Shown: positions 17,855 through 27,221 of the stretch, piece by piece
Layout of the letters: each line of letters starts with the position of its first letter
How positions within the stretch are numbered: position 1 is the stretch's first letter
Assembly: GCA_001570385.1 (NCBI GenBank)
Contig: BBYL01000019.1
Span: 156,232 to 220,231, forward strand
DNA: 64,000 nt
Reading direction: 5' to 3'
Origin: Microtetraspora glauca
Lineage (GTDB): Bacteria; Actinomycetota; Actinomycetes; Streptosporangiales; Streptosporangiaceae
Position numbers and translations under genes: made by a program
The notes under the pieces: generated by a model
The model's input: the letters and a program-made list of their open reading frames with translations, nothing else
Databases searched by the model: none
What the model was told of the DNA's origin: nothing

Positions 17855-20611
17855 TCAGTTCGCGGGGACCGCGTCCTCGGCGGGGACACGGGCGGGGAGC
17901 GGGGCGAGGGCCAGCGCCGCGACCAGGTCGGCGGCGTCGAGCATGCGCACCTCGGCCGGGTCGAGAGAGCCCGGGTGCAGCGCGTACACCTGCGCGCCCT
18001 CCCGGATCCCGACCCCGCCACCGAGTTCGCCCCCGGCTCCGGCGCTGTCACCGGCGTCGACGAGTACGGCGAACTCCGCGCCACCGAGCGACGTGCCGGA
18101 CGACTCGCCCCGCGACGTACCGAGCGCGTCCTCGTACGGCGGAGCGGCGGCGTCGCCGACCGCCCCCGACGAGGGCTCCGCCCGCCCGGCCTCGTGCGAT
18201 TCCGTCAGCCGCGCGGCGAATTCGGCGCTCTCCTCGTCGTCTCCCCGGACATAGTGGCCACGCGACCCGTCACGGTGCCGTACGATCACCCGCCGAGCGC
18301 GGGCGGCGGCGTGCCAGCGGGCGACCTCCCAGAGGGTCACCCGCTCGCCCAGACCGTACGCGTCCTCCAGCGTCGAGCCGAGCCGGGCGAGCTGCCCGTG
18401 GTAGGCCCAGACGTCGTGCATGAACCCGGACGTGGACAGGTTGAGGTCGGCCCAGCGCATGGTCCGCGACCACAGGTCGGCGACGAACGGCACCAGGATC
18501 TTGGCGGACCCGGTCAGGTCGAACCGTTGCCGTACGGCGAACGGGTCGAACGCGACACCGTTGCGCGCGTCGGAGGAGTCGAGGAAACCGGCGAAACCGC
18601 GGACGAGCCGCTCGAAGGGCACGTCGTTGTAGCTGAAGACGATGGGCACCGCGTACCGCGCGCCGTCCTCGCGCAGCGACTCGATGTCGAGATCCACGAA
18701 CTCCGAGGCGCCGAGCGGCTCGGGCGCGGAGGTGAGGTCGCCGGAATGGACGGCGGCGTCTCCTCCCACCCGTAGGTTGGTGTAGTCGCAGAGATCGACG
18801 AACGACCAGCGCGTGTCGAACAGCGCGACCGAAAGGTCCAGGTCCACGCGCTCGCCGTCCGGTTCCGCCCAGTGCAGGAACAGCCGGAGACGGTCCCCCG
18901 AGGGGATCGGCCGCACGCTGCCGCGTGTGAGCCGTACCAGCGTCGCGGAGGCGGAGCGCTCGGCGGCGGGCGCGTGCAGGTCGGCGAGTCCCTCGTCGAG
19001 CAGCGCGAGCTCCACGGGCGGAAGCGCGGCGGCCCGGCGCAGCATCTCGGCGTCGATGGCGGCCGTGACCGACGCGACCACCTGGTCGGGGATCGGGGCG
19101 CGGTCGTCCGGCTCCGTCCAGATCCGCGCGGATCCGCCGCGTGGGAGGAACATGCGGCTGCCACCCGGCGGAGTGCGTACCTGACCGAGCGCGGCGATCA
19201 GCACCCCGGGAGACACCCGGGGCGCCGCTTCGGCCACCGCCGCGGCGAGCGGCTCGGCGGGAACGCGCCGGGCCAGATGCGCGACGCGCCGGGCGAGCTC
19301 TCCCGGCCGCGTTCCGAGCAGCGTGAGAGCCGTGGCGTGGTCGCCGTCGCGGAGCGCCGTCTCGACTCGGGAGGCCAGGCCGCTCGCGCGAAGCCGTACA
19401 CCGTCGAACCGCAGCAGGCCGGGGTACGCGGCGGCGCGGTCCAGCAGCGCCTTGGCGAGCGGGCCGCCGCCGTCCAGCCGGGTGCCGCGCAGCGCGGCGA
19501 AGGCCAGCGCGGCGTCCGGATGACGGGTGTGGTGCTCGTGCGGGTGCAGCACCTCGGCCATGTGCTTCCACGCCTCGGGATGGCGGTGGAGGTCCTCGAT
19601 CAGGTACGGCACGGGCATGCGGTCGAGATGGGACAACAGGGCGCGCCGGATCGCCCTGGACAGGCTGCTCCTGCGCGGAAGCCGCTCGCGCAGTCCCGGG
19701 TCGCCGCCCATCAGCGCGGTCAGCAGGCGCAGCACGTCGGTCGCGCTGTCGACGTACCGGTCCAGGAGTTCGGGTACGGCGTCGCCGCCGTGCCGCATGG
19801 CCGCCGCGAGGACGACGGCGCGTGTCTCGCGCACCGGGATCCGCTCGGGCAGCCAGCTGGTGGCACGCGGCCAGAATTCCCGGACCAGGACGCCGACGGT
19901 CGTCAGGTCCTCCTTGCGGAGCGGTGTCTGCCGGGACAGCAGCGCGCGCAGGTGGTCGCGAGCGGTCTCGGCGGGATCGGCGCACAGCGACAACAGGGTG
20001 GCGACCCGGGACATGGACCCGTTCGCGGCGCCGGCCTCGGCCACGGGGTCGTCGGCGGGCCGCAGGAACGGGTCGTCCGGATCGACGCGGCGGTGGCAGA
20101 TCGGGCAGGCGCTGAAGTCGGAGCCGTCCCAGCAGGCCCGGCAGACGAGATGGGCGCACGGCGAGACCGGATGTACGGTGGTGACCAGCCCGCACAGCAC
20201 GCAGGGCTGCTCGGGCCGTTGCAGCAGGAGCGTGAACACGCGCCGCACGTAGAACTCGGCGGTGTCGGCGGGCACGCTCGCCGGGAAGTTCCGGAACAGC
20301 GGAACGTGCTCCACGTAGCCGCCGAGTTCGGCGAGGACACCGTGGATGAGATGCCCTCCCGCGTTGGCGAGCTCGTCGGCGGTCAGCTCGGACAGCGCCC
20401 GGCGCAGCGAGGCCGACAGCACGTATCCGAGCTGGAAGAGATCGGCTTCGAGCGCCGCGAGGCCGTCCTCGCACGAGGGCGTGCGATCGGCGCCCTCCTG
20501 CTTACGCGGATGCGGCGCGGTCCCGGCGAATGCGGGTGCCGGATCCCGGGCGAGGAGGCCGGGCGCGACCAGACGGTGCCGCCGCAGCAGCATCTCGGCC
20601 AGTCCGTTCAT
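17855..20611 (-). CDS. MXAN_6230/SCO0854-type protein with RING finger and TerD-like domain
   Basis: This 918-residue cytoplasmic protein has a complete C3HC4 RING-type zinc finger: Cys137, Cys140, Cys152, His154, Cys157, Cys160, Cys169 and Cys172. A long helical, Arg/Leu-rich central region follows. At about residues 585-690 a TerD-like beta region carries DLDLSVALFD and AVHSGDLT, and the C-terminal 130 residues are low-complexity acidic. It matches the little-studied RING family named after Myxococcus and Streptomyces members. RING domains usually bind E2 ubiquitin-conjugating enzymes, but no ubiquitin-like partner is visible nearby. TerD domains belong to the tellurite/stress Ter systems, of which another component (TelA) is encoded at 46.2 kb. 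Function unknown. Confidence 0.75.
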   Translation of the reverse strand: MNGLAEMLLRRHRLVAPGLLARDPAPAFAGTAPHPRKQEGADRTPSCEDGLAALEADLFQLGYVLSASLRRALSELTADELANAGGHLIHGVLAELGGYVEHVPLFRNFPASVPADTAEFYVRRVFTLLLQRPEQPCVLCGLVTTVHPVSPCAHLVCRACWDGSDFSACPICHRRVDPDDPFLRPADDPVAEAGAANGSMSRVATLLSLCADPAETARDHLRALLSRQTPLRKEDLTTVGVLVREFWPRATSWLPERIPVRETRAVVLAAAMRHGGDAVPELLDRYVDSATDVLRLLTALMGGDPGLRERLPRRSSLSRAIRRALLSHLDRMPVPYLIEDLHRHPEAWKHMAEVLHPHEHHTRHPDAALAFAALRGTRLDGGGPLAKALLDRAAAYPGLLRFDGVRLRASGLASRVETALRDGDHATALTLLGTRPGELARRVAHLARRVPAEPLAAAVAEAAPRVSPGVLIAALGQVRTPPGGSRMFLPRGGSARIWTEPDDRAPIPDQVVASVTAAIDAEMLRRAAALPPVELALLDEGLADLHAPAAERSASATLVRLTRGSVRPIPSGDRLRLFLHWAEPDGERVDLDLSVALFDTRWSFVDLCDYTNLRVGGDAAVHSGDLTSAPEPLGASEFVDLDIESLREDGARYAVPIVFSYNDVPFERLVRGFAGFLDSSDARNGVAFDPFAVRQRFDLTGSAKILVPFVADLWSRTMRWADLNLSTSGFMHDVWAYHGQLARLGSTLEDAYGLGERVTLWEVARWHAAARARRVIVRHRDGSRGHYVRGDDEESAEFAARLTESHEAGRAEPSSGAVGDAAAPPYEDALGTSRGESSGTSLGGAEFAVLVDAGDSAGAGGELGGGVGIREGAQVYALHPGSLDPAEVRMLDAADLVAALALAPLPARVPAEDAVPAN

Positions 20612-20753
20612 GATCGCCCTCCCTCACGCCGGACAGCAGGAAGGGGCGGAGAGCGGACGCGCTAGATCATTAAAAGATGAGAAGGAAGCACGTCCAGGAG
20701 CCGCCCCTTGATCGCCAACACTACTGGTGAAACGGGCGGGTTTGTCCAGTCGA

Positions 20754-21179
20754 TTACCCTCGATCATCCGAGGCGGCCACCCGAGCCGCCCGCCTGAGGC
20801 GCGGTACCACCGGGAGACCGGCGGCGGCCCAGGCGCGGAAACCGCCCACGAGGTCGGTCGCCCGGCGCATCCCCAGCATGTGCAACGTGGCGGCGGCCAG
20901 GCTCGAGCTGTATCCCTCGTCGCACATGACGATCACGTGCAGGTCATGGCCACCGGGCAGGGGAAGCCGCCACTCCGACGCCGGATCGAGCCGCCACTCC
21001 AGCACGTTCCTGCCGATGACCAACGCGCCGGGGACCTCGCCGTCCGCCTCGCGCTGCTCCAGCGGCCGCGTGTCGACGAGCACGGCCCCCTCCCGCATCG
21101 CCGCCGCGGCCCGCACCGGGTCCAGCCGCGCCAGGCGAGATCTGGCCTCGGCGAGGAGCTGGTCGATTGTGCGTCGCAT
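20754..21179 (-). CDS. Rhodanese-like sulfurtransferase domain protein
   Basis: This 141-residue single-domain rhodanese has the CH2A-like signature LVDTRPLEQREADGEVPGAL and the active-site loop CDEGYSS, whose Cys would carry the persulfide. Start at 21179 avoids overlap with the divergent formate dehydrogenase start at 21221, leaving only 41 bases between them. Formate dehydrogenases need a sulfurtransferase (normally FdhD) for the Mo/W cofactor, and rhodanese-type enzymes can also handle selenium. A functional link is plausible but unproven. Confidence 0.82.
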   Translation of the reverse strand: MRRTIDQLLAEARSRLARLDPVRAAAAMREGAVLVDTRPLEQREADGEVPGALVIGRNVLEWRLDPASEWRLPLPGGHDLHVIVMCDEGYSSSLAAATLHMLGMRRATDLVGGFRAWAAAGLPVVPRLRRAARVAASDDRG

Positions 21180-21220
21180 GGGGGCGATTAGACCGGACAG
21201 AGGCGGGCAGGACACGCATC

Positions 21221-24200
21221 ATGGCAGGTGGCGGGTGGTTCGCGCGGTGGCCGGTGATCCGGCAGTTGCGGGGGCAGGACGGCAGGGGCGACGCCGCGCG
21301 GTCGGCGCGCACCGACGCGCTGCGGCCCCGCGTCGAGGAGGCGGACAGCGTCGCCCGATCCGTCTGCCCGTACTGCGCGGTCGGCTGCGGCCAGCTCGTC
21401 TACGTCAAGGACGGCAAGGTCAGCCAGATCGAGGGCGACCCCGACTCGCCCATCTCGCGAGGCAGGCTGTGCCCGAAGGGGTCGGCCAGCAAGCAGCTCG
21501 TCACCCACGCCGGCCGCCAGACCGCGGTGCTGTACCGCCGGCCGTACGGCACGGAGTGGGAGCCGCTCGACCTCGACACCGCGATGGACATGATCGCCGA
21601 CCGGGTCCTGCGGACCCGGCGGGACACCTGGCAGCAGGAGCACGAGGGCAGGGTCGTGCGGCGCACCCTGGGCATCGCCAGCCTGGGCGGGGCGACGCTC
21701 GACAACGAAGAGAACTACCTGATGAAGAAGCTCTACACCGCCCTCGGCGCGATCCAGGTGGAGAACCAGGCGCGCATTTGACACTCCTCCACCGTCCCCG
21801 GTCTGGGGGCCAGCTTCGGGCGCGGCGGCGCCACGACGTTCCAGCAGGATCTGGAACGCGCGGACTGCATCGTCATCCAGGGGTCGAACATGGCCGAATG
21901 CCACCCCGTGGGATTCCAGTGGGTGGTGGAGGCCAGGGCCCGGGGAGCGAAGGTGTTCCACGTGGACCCGCGCTACACCCGGACCAGCGCGCTCGCCGAC
22001 CGGTACACGCAGATCCGCGCGGGCAGTGACATCGTCCTGCTCGGCGCGCTGATCAACCACGTCCTGTCGAACGAGCTGGACTTCCGGGAGTACGTGCTGG
22101 CCTACACCAACGCGTCGACGATCGTGTCCGAGGACTACCGCGACACCGAGGACCTCGACGGCCTGTTCTCCGGATTCGACCACGAGACCCGGTCGTACGA
22201 CCCGGCGAGCTGGTCGTACGAGGGGGCGCCCGAGGAGGCGGCGGCGGGGGAGCGCGCCGAGCAGGTCGAGGGCGGCAGGGCGCACGCGCGCACGGCGGGG
22301 CCCGACCAGTACGGCGCGGGCGGCGCGGCGGCGCTGCCGCGGCCGGCGGCGGACCCGACGCTGCGCCACCCACGCTGCGTCTACCAGATACTCAAGCGGC
22401 ACTTCGCGCGCTACACGGCGGAGACGGTCGAGGAGCTGTGCGGCGTGTCCCGGGAGGACTTCGCCGAGCTGGCCGAGGCGATCACCGCGAACTCCGGCAG
22501 GGAGCGCACCACCACGTGGGTGTACTCCGTCGGCTGGACCCAGCACACCGTGGGCGTGCAGTACATCAGGACCGCGTCCATCCTGCAGCTGCTGCTGGGC
22601 AACATCGGGCGGCCCGGCGGCGGCATCCTCGCGCTGCGCGGCCACGCGAGCATCCAGGGCTCGACCGACATCCCGACGCTGTTCAACATCCTGCCAGGAT
22701 ACCTGCCGATGCCGCACGCGCACCGGAACGAGACGCTCGACGACTACCTGGCGAGAGCCGGAGGGGACACCGGCTTCTGGGGCAGGAAGCGCGCCTACAT
22801 GGTGAGCCTGCTCAAGGCGTGGTGGGGCGACGCGGCGACCGAGGAGAACGGCTTCCGCTTCGACCACCTGCCGCGCCTCACCGGGGACCACGGCCACTAC
22901 AACACGGTCATGGGTCAGATCGACGGCACGGTCAAGGGCTACTTCGTGGTGGGCGAGAACCCGGCCGTCGGCTCGTCGGGCGGGCGCGCGCAGCGCTTCG
23001 GCCTGGCCAACCTCGACTGGCTCGTCGTACGCGACCTGGCCCTGGTGGAGACGGCGACCTTCTGGAAGGACGGCCCGGAGCTGGAGACCGGGGAGATGCG
23101 CACCGAGGAGATCGGCACCGAGGTGTTCTTCCTGCCCGCCGCGAGCCACGTGGAGAAGGAGGGCACCTTCACGAACACCCAGCGGCTGCTCCAGTGGCGG
23201 GAGAAGGCACTCGACCCGCCCGGCGACTGCCGTAGCGACCTGTGGTTCTACTACCACCTCGGCAGGCTGATCAGGGAACGCGTGACCTCCGAGGAGAGGG
23301 ACCTGCCGCTGCGCGAGCTCACCTGGGACTATCCCGAGGAGGGCGAGCATCGGGAGCCCTCGGCGTCGGCCGTGCTGCGGGAGATCGGCGGAGTCGGAGC
23401 GGACGGGCAGGCCCTGTCGGCGTACACCGAGCTCGAGCCGGACGGCTCCACCCGGTGCGGGTGCTGGATCTACTGTGGCGTGTACGCCGACGAGGTCAAC
23501 CAGGCGGCCAGGCGCAGACCGGGACGCGAGCAGAACCCTGAGGCCCTCGAATGGGGCTGGGCGTGGCCGGCCAACCGGCGCATCCTCTACAACCGCGCCT
23601 CGGCCGACCCCGAAGGACGCCCCTGGAGCGAGCGCAAGGCGTACATGTACTGGGACGAGGAGCGGGGCGAGTGGGCCGGGCCGGACGTGCCCGACTTCGA
23701 GAAGAACAAGCGGCCCGACTACCGCCCGCCGGAGAACGCGGCGGCGGAGGACGCGCTGTCCGGAATCGACCCGTTCATCATGCAGACGGACGGGAAGGGC
23801 TGGCTGTTCGCCCCGGCGGGCCTGTCCGACGGGCCGCTGCCCGCCCACTACGAGCCCTTCGAGTCTCCCGTGCGCAACAGCCTGTACGGCCAGCAGTGCA
23901 ACCCGGGCCTGCGGACCTACCCGCGCCCCGAGTCGCCGTACAACCCGGAGCGGTCGCCGCGCTTCCCGTACGTGCTGACCACGTACCGGCTGACCGAGCA
24001 TCACACGGCCGGTGCCATGAGCCGGCCGCTGGCCTACCTCGCGGAGCTGCAACCGGAGCTGTTCTGCGAGATGTCGCCGACGCTCGCCGCCGACCTGGGG
24101 CTGGCCAACGGCGACTGGGCCACGATCGTCACCAGCAGGACCGCGATCGAGGCCCGCGTGCTGGTCACGGAACGGGTCAGGCCGCTGCGGATCCAGGGGC

Positions 24201-24412
24201 GCGTCGTGCACCAGATCGGCCTGCCGTACCACTGGGGATGGGGATCCGGCGGTCTGGTCACCGGGGACGTCACGAACGACCTGTTGCCGATCGCGCTCGA
24301 CCCCAACGTCTACATCCAGGAGAGCAAGGCGACGACCTGCGACGTACGACCGGGCCGGCGGCCACGGGGCGGGGACCTGCTCGCCATGATGGAGGAGTAC
24401 CGGCATGGCTGA
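21221..24412 (+). CDS. fdhA: Selenocysteine-containing formate dehydrogenase, catalytic subunit
   Basis: This is one 1063-residue gene interrupted by an in-frame TGA at 21779-21781, read as selenocysteine 187. The reading frame before and after the TGA is the same. Upstream is the [4Fe-4S] motif CPYCAVGCG to LCPKG. Immediately after the Sec come His188 and GLGASFGRGGATT, as in FdnG, then GSNMAECHPVGFQW and other molybdopterin-guanine-dinucleotide-binding segments. A C-terminal MopB domain (NGDWATIVTSRTAIEARVLV) ends the chain. It oxidises formate to CO2. A Gly/Ala/Glu-rich insertion lies around 22200-22370. The stop overlaps the beta-subunit start by 8 bases. No twin-arginine signal is seen, so a cytoplasmic location is likely. 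Confidence 0.9.
21794..21810 (+). promoter_or_regulatory. Bacterial SECIS hairpin
   Basis: Starting 12 bases after the UGA, GTCCCC and GGGGGC form a 6-bp stem (one G-U pair) closing an apical loop GGTCT. The loop GGUCU is the SelB contact sequence of the E. coli fdhF SECIS, and it begins exactly 18 bases after the UGA, the same spacing as in E. coli. The element lies within coding sequence and directs Sec insertion. Confidence 0.85.
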
Positions 24413-25379
24413 GCGGATGGGGTTCTTCACCGACACGAGCATCTGCATCGGCTGCAAGGCGTGCGAGGTGGCCTGCAAGGAGTGGAACCAGCTCCCCGAC
24501 GACGGGTTCCTGTTCCAGGCGACCTCCTACGACAACACGGTCGCGCTCGGGGCGAGCACCTGGCGGCACGTCGCGTTCATCGAGCAGCAGCCTGTCTGGA
24601 CGCCCGAGGGCGAGACCGGCGATCCGCTCCGGATCGGTCCCGACGGCCGCTGGCTGATGTCGTCGGACGTGTGCAAGCACTGCACGCACGCCGGTTGCCT
24701 GGACGTCTGTCCGACCGGCGCGTTGTTCCGCACCGAGTTCGACACCGTCGTCGTCCAGCCCGACATCTGCAACGGCTGCGGCTACTGCGTGCCCGCCTGC
24801 CCGTTCGGGGTGATCGATCGCAGGGAGGACGACGGCCGGGCCTGGAAGTGCACGATGTGCTACGACCGGCAGCGCGGCGGGCTGGAACCGGCCTGCGCGA
24901 AGGCGTGCCCCACGGACTCGATCCAGTTCGGCCCGCTCGACGAGCTGCGCGAGCGGGCCGCCGGCCGCGTGGCCGCCCTGCACGCCGAGGGCCGCACCGA
25001 GGCACGCCTGTACGGCGAGAGCCCCGGCGACGGGGTGGGCGGCATGGGCGCGTTCTTCCTGCTGCTCGACGAGCCGGAGGTCTACGGCCTGCCGCCCGAC
25101 CCCGTGGTGCCCACGCGGGACCTGCCCGCGATGTGGAGGTGGGCCGGGGCCGCCGCGCTGACCATGGTGGGCGCCGTCGCCGTGTCCTTCCTCGGCGCTG
25201 CCGTTGGCTCCGGCGGTGGCTCCGGCAGGTCCGCCGGTTCGAGCGGGTCCAGGGCGTTCGAGCAGGTTCGAGGGGTTCGAGGGGTCCTGGTTCGGGGGGT
25301 TCGGCGGTTCGGGGGGTTCGGCGGCTCGCCTCCGGCGGGGTGGCTTCCGATGAGGCGGTTCCAGGGGAGAGGCCGATGA
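24405..25379 (+). CDS. fdhB: Formate dehydrogenase iron-sulfur (beta) subunit
   Basis: This 324-residue ferredoxin-like electron-transfer subunit carries four cysteine clusters: CIGCKACEVAC, CKHCTHAGCLDVC, CNGCGYCVPAC and CTMCYDRQRGG with CAKAC. That is enough for four [4Fe-4S] centres. A single hydrophobic segment (ALTMVGAVAVSFLGAAVG) near residue 255 resembles the transmembrane anchor of FdnH. Beyond it the last 60 residues are a Gly/Arg/Val low-complexity tail encoded by a DNA minisatellite, unlike the family. It overlaps fdhA by 8 bases and fdhC by 4. Confidence 0.9.
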   Translation: MAERMGFFTDTSICIGCKACEVACKEWNQLPDDGFLFQATSYDNTVALGASTWRHVAFIEQQPVWTPEGETGDPLRIGPDGRWLMSSDVCKHCTHAGCLDVCPTGALFRTEFDTVVVQPDICNGCGYCVPACPFGVIDRREDDGRAWKCTMCYDRQRGGLEPACAKACPTDSIQFGPLDELRERAAGRVAALHAEGRTEARLYGESPGDGVGGMGAFFLLLDEPEVYGLPPDPVVPTRDLPAMWRWAGAAALTMVGAVAVSFLGAAVGSGGGSGRSAGSSGSRAFEQVRGVRGVLVRGVRRFGGFGGSPPAGWLPMRRFQGRGR

Positions 25380-26434
25380 CCAGGAGGTCGCGGGAGCGGG
25401 CCACGACGTCAGGGACGCCGTCGGGGACGGTGTCGGGGGTGGGGACGGTGTCGGTGGCAGGGACGGTGTCGGGGGTGGCAGGGACGGTGGGGGGCATGGT
25501 CTCAGGGACGGGGCCGGAGACGGTGCCGGAGGCGGAGTTCCGCTCCTACTACGGGCATCCCGTGATCAAGCGCCCGATCTGGCACGTGCCGCACATGCCG
25601 CTCTACCTCTACCTGGGCGGGCTGTCCGGGGCGTCGTCGCTCACCGCGGTCCTGGCCGGGCTCACCGGACGCCACCGTCTGGCCCGCGCCGCGCGGATCA
25701 CCGCCGCACTCGGGGCGTCCACGGGATCCGCCTTCCTGATCGCCGAGCTCGGCCGGCCCGCGCGGTTCCTGAACATGCTGCGGGTGTTCAAGCCGACCTC
25801 GCCGATGAGCGTCGGGTCGTGGATCCTGGCCGCTCAGGGCGGGCTGTCGGCGGCGGCGGCCGTGTCGGACGTGACGGGGATCCTCCCTGCCGTCGGTGAC
25901 GCCGCCGCCCTGGCGACCGTGGTGACCGGCCCGTTGACCGCGACCTACACGGCCGTGCTGGTGGCCGACACCGCCGTGCCCGCCTGGCACGCGGGCTATC
26001 GGGAGCTGCCGTTCCTGTTCGCCGGCAGCGCGTTGGCCAGCGCCGGAGCGGCGGGAATGCTGGCCACGCCCCGGGCGGAGGCCGGTCCCGCCCGTGCCGT
26101 GGCCCTCCTCGGGGCCGCCGTGGAGACGGCCGCCGCCACGCTCCTCGAACAACGGCTGGGGCTGGTCGGCGAGCCGTACCGGCAGGGCAGGGCCGGACTC
26201 CTGCTGCGTGCGGCGCGTGCTCTGACGGCGGGCGGCGGCCTGCTCACTCTGCTCGCGGGACGCAGCCGCGTCGCCACCGCCGCGTCCGGACTCGCCCTCA
26301 CCGCCGGGGCGCTGTGCACCCGGTTCGGCGTCCTCGAGGCGGGCCGCGCCTCCGCCGCCGATCCGAAGTACACGGTGGTGCCGCAGCGGGAGCGCGTCGA
26401 GACGGCAGGGCCGGCCTCCGTTCCCGGCCGATGA
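25376..26434 (+). CDS. NrfD/PsrC-family membrane subunit of formate dehydrogenase
   Basis: This 352-residue polytopic membrane protein has a core (residue 60 onward) with HMPLYLYLGGLSGASS, a hydrophobic helix pattern and AELGRPARFLNMLRVFKPTSPM. These mark the NrfD family, which passes electrons from the iron-sulfur subunit to the quinone pool. The ATG overlaps the fdhB stop (ATGA) and follows GGAGAGG. The first 50 residues are a Gly-Thr-Val-Ser repeat (GTVSG-type) encoded by tandemly repeated DNA. The actinobacterial enzyme therefore probably feeds formate electrons to menaquinone. Confidence 0.85.
   Translation: MTRRSRERATTSGTPSGTVSGVGTVSVAGTVSGVAGTVGGMVSGTGPETVPEAEFRSYYGHPVIKRPIWHVPHMPLYLYLGGLSGASSLTAVLAGLTGRHRLARAARITAALGASTGSAFLIAELGRPARFLNMLRVFKPTSPMSVGSWILAAQGGLSAAAAVSDVTGILPAVGDAAALATVVTGPLTATYTAVLVADTAVPAWHAGYRELPFLFAGSALASAGAAGMLATPRAEAGPARAVALLGAAVETAAATLLEQRLGLVGEPYRQGRAGLLLRAARALTAGGGLLTLLAGRSRVATAASGLALTAGALCTRFGVLEAGRASAADPKYTVVPQRERVETAGPASVPGR
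25415..25530 (+). repeat. GGGACGGTGTC-type minisatellite inside fdhC
   Basis: GGGACGGTGTCGG or close variants recur at least six times, encoding Gly-Thr-Val-Ser-Gly. A second, GGTTCGGGG-type array occupies about 25255-25335 in the 3' end of fdhB. Both arrays flank the fdhB/fdhC overlap and inflate regions that are normally short linkers. Confidence 0.75.
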
Positions 26435-26486
26435 GTTCGGCTCTCGCGGACCGACCGCCGGTGCTCTCCGGCGGTGGTTCAGGTAC

Positions 26487-26533
26487 AGAACGGCCCCCGC
26501 CCTCGTCGTTGCTTCTAGTGGTCGTCGCAACAC
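26487..26533. repeat. Left half of a long inverted repeat (partner 28503-28551)
   Basis: AGAACGGCCCCCGCCC (26487-26502) and GGTCGTCGCAACAC (26520-26533) recur as reverse complements at 28536-28551 and 28503-28516. The pair bounds about 2 kb holding an IS30 transposase relic, a NUDIX gene and a P-loop kinase gene. They are probably the ends of an IS30-type element that captured or was interrupted by cargo. Confidence 0.7.
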
Positions 26534-26551
26534 CCCAGATGAGGGGATGCG

Positions 26552-27013
26552 ATGGACTTCGAGATCCGGGAGGACCGGGAAAGCAGTCGGGGCCGCGGGG
26601 CGCTTTCCCGTGAGCGGGCGGCATACTTGCGGCTCGTGCAGCAGGGCTTGAGCAACCAGGAGGCATGCCGGATCGTCGGCATCAACTCCCGAACGGGACG
26701 ACGATGGCGTAACGGACGCAATCCGACCGGCAAGAACGTGGGGGCGCTACCGATCACATCGGCGGCGCCCCGAGATGCATGTGTGCCACGAGACCATCTA
26801 CCAGGCGCTCTACGTCCAAGGCCGCGGCGAACTGCGCCGCGAGCTGACCTGGGCGCTGCGCACCGGCCGCGCCATGCGCAAGCCCCGCCGCCTGGCCCAG
26901 CAGCGCCAGCCCCGCTACAGCACACCCATGGTCATGATCAGCGAGCGACCCGCCGAGGTCGACGACCGAGCCGTGCCCGGCCACTGGGAAGGTGATTGCG
27001 CTTGGCTTCGTTC
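26552..27013 (+). pseudogene. IS30-family transposase relic
   Basis: The start (RGRGALSRERAAYLRLVQQG, then a helix-turn-helix with NQEACRIVGINSRTGRRWR) is an IS30 N terminus in one frame. After a frameshift near 26755 the next frame reads HVCHETIYQALYVQGRGEL and RPAEVDDRAVPGHWEGD, the region around the first catalytic Asp. The rest of the DDE domain is missing; unrelated sequence takes over near 27010. It is non-functional and sits between fdhC and selD. Confidence 0.8.
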
Positions 27014-27082
27014 GCGAGATTGGGCGCCAGATGTTCGCGACTTCCGGCGCCGCGTGCCGAGATGTTCGTGAGAACCGGCACC
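27001..27082. repeat. Imperfect inverted repeat flanking the NUDIX gene (partner 27757-27829)
   Basis: TTGGCTTCGTTCGCGAGATT near 27002 and GATGTTCGTGAG at 27061-27072 match the reverse complement of 27757-27829, which contains CTCACGAACATC and AACTCACGAACAAAGCCAGG. The arms are about 75 bases long and divergent in the middle. They enclose the NUDIX gene and could be ends of a small non-autonomous element. Confidence 0.55.
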
Positions 27083-27221
27083 ACTTGTGGATCTTGCCCG
27101 CCGGTGGCGCCGGCGGTAGCTCCGGAGCCCGTTCACCCTCCGTGCAATCAATCATGAACCGAGCCGGGTGCGAGTGCGCGGGTCTGCCGATGAGCGCGCA
27201 CCCCTGGCTTCCGGAGCGACG

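Noticed and set aside
21779..21781. In-frame stop codon splitting the formate dehydrogenase into two genes or a pseudogene
   Set aside because: The frame is unchanged on both sides, the site is the Sec position of the family, a GGUCU SECIS hairpin follows at the E. coli spacing, and selD and tRNA-Sec are nearby.
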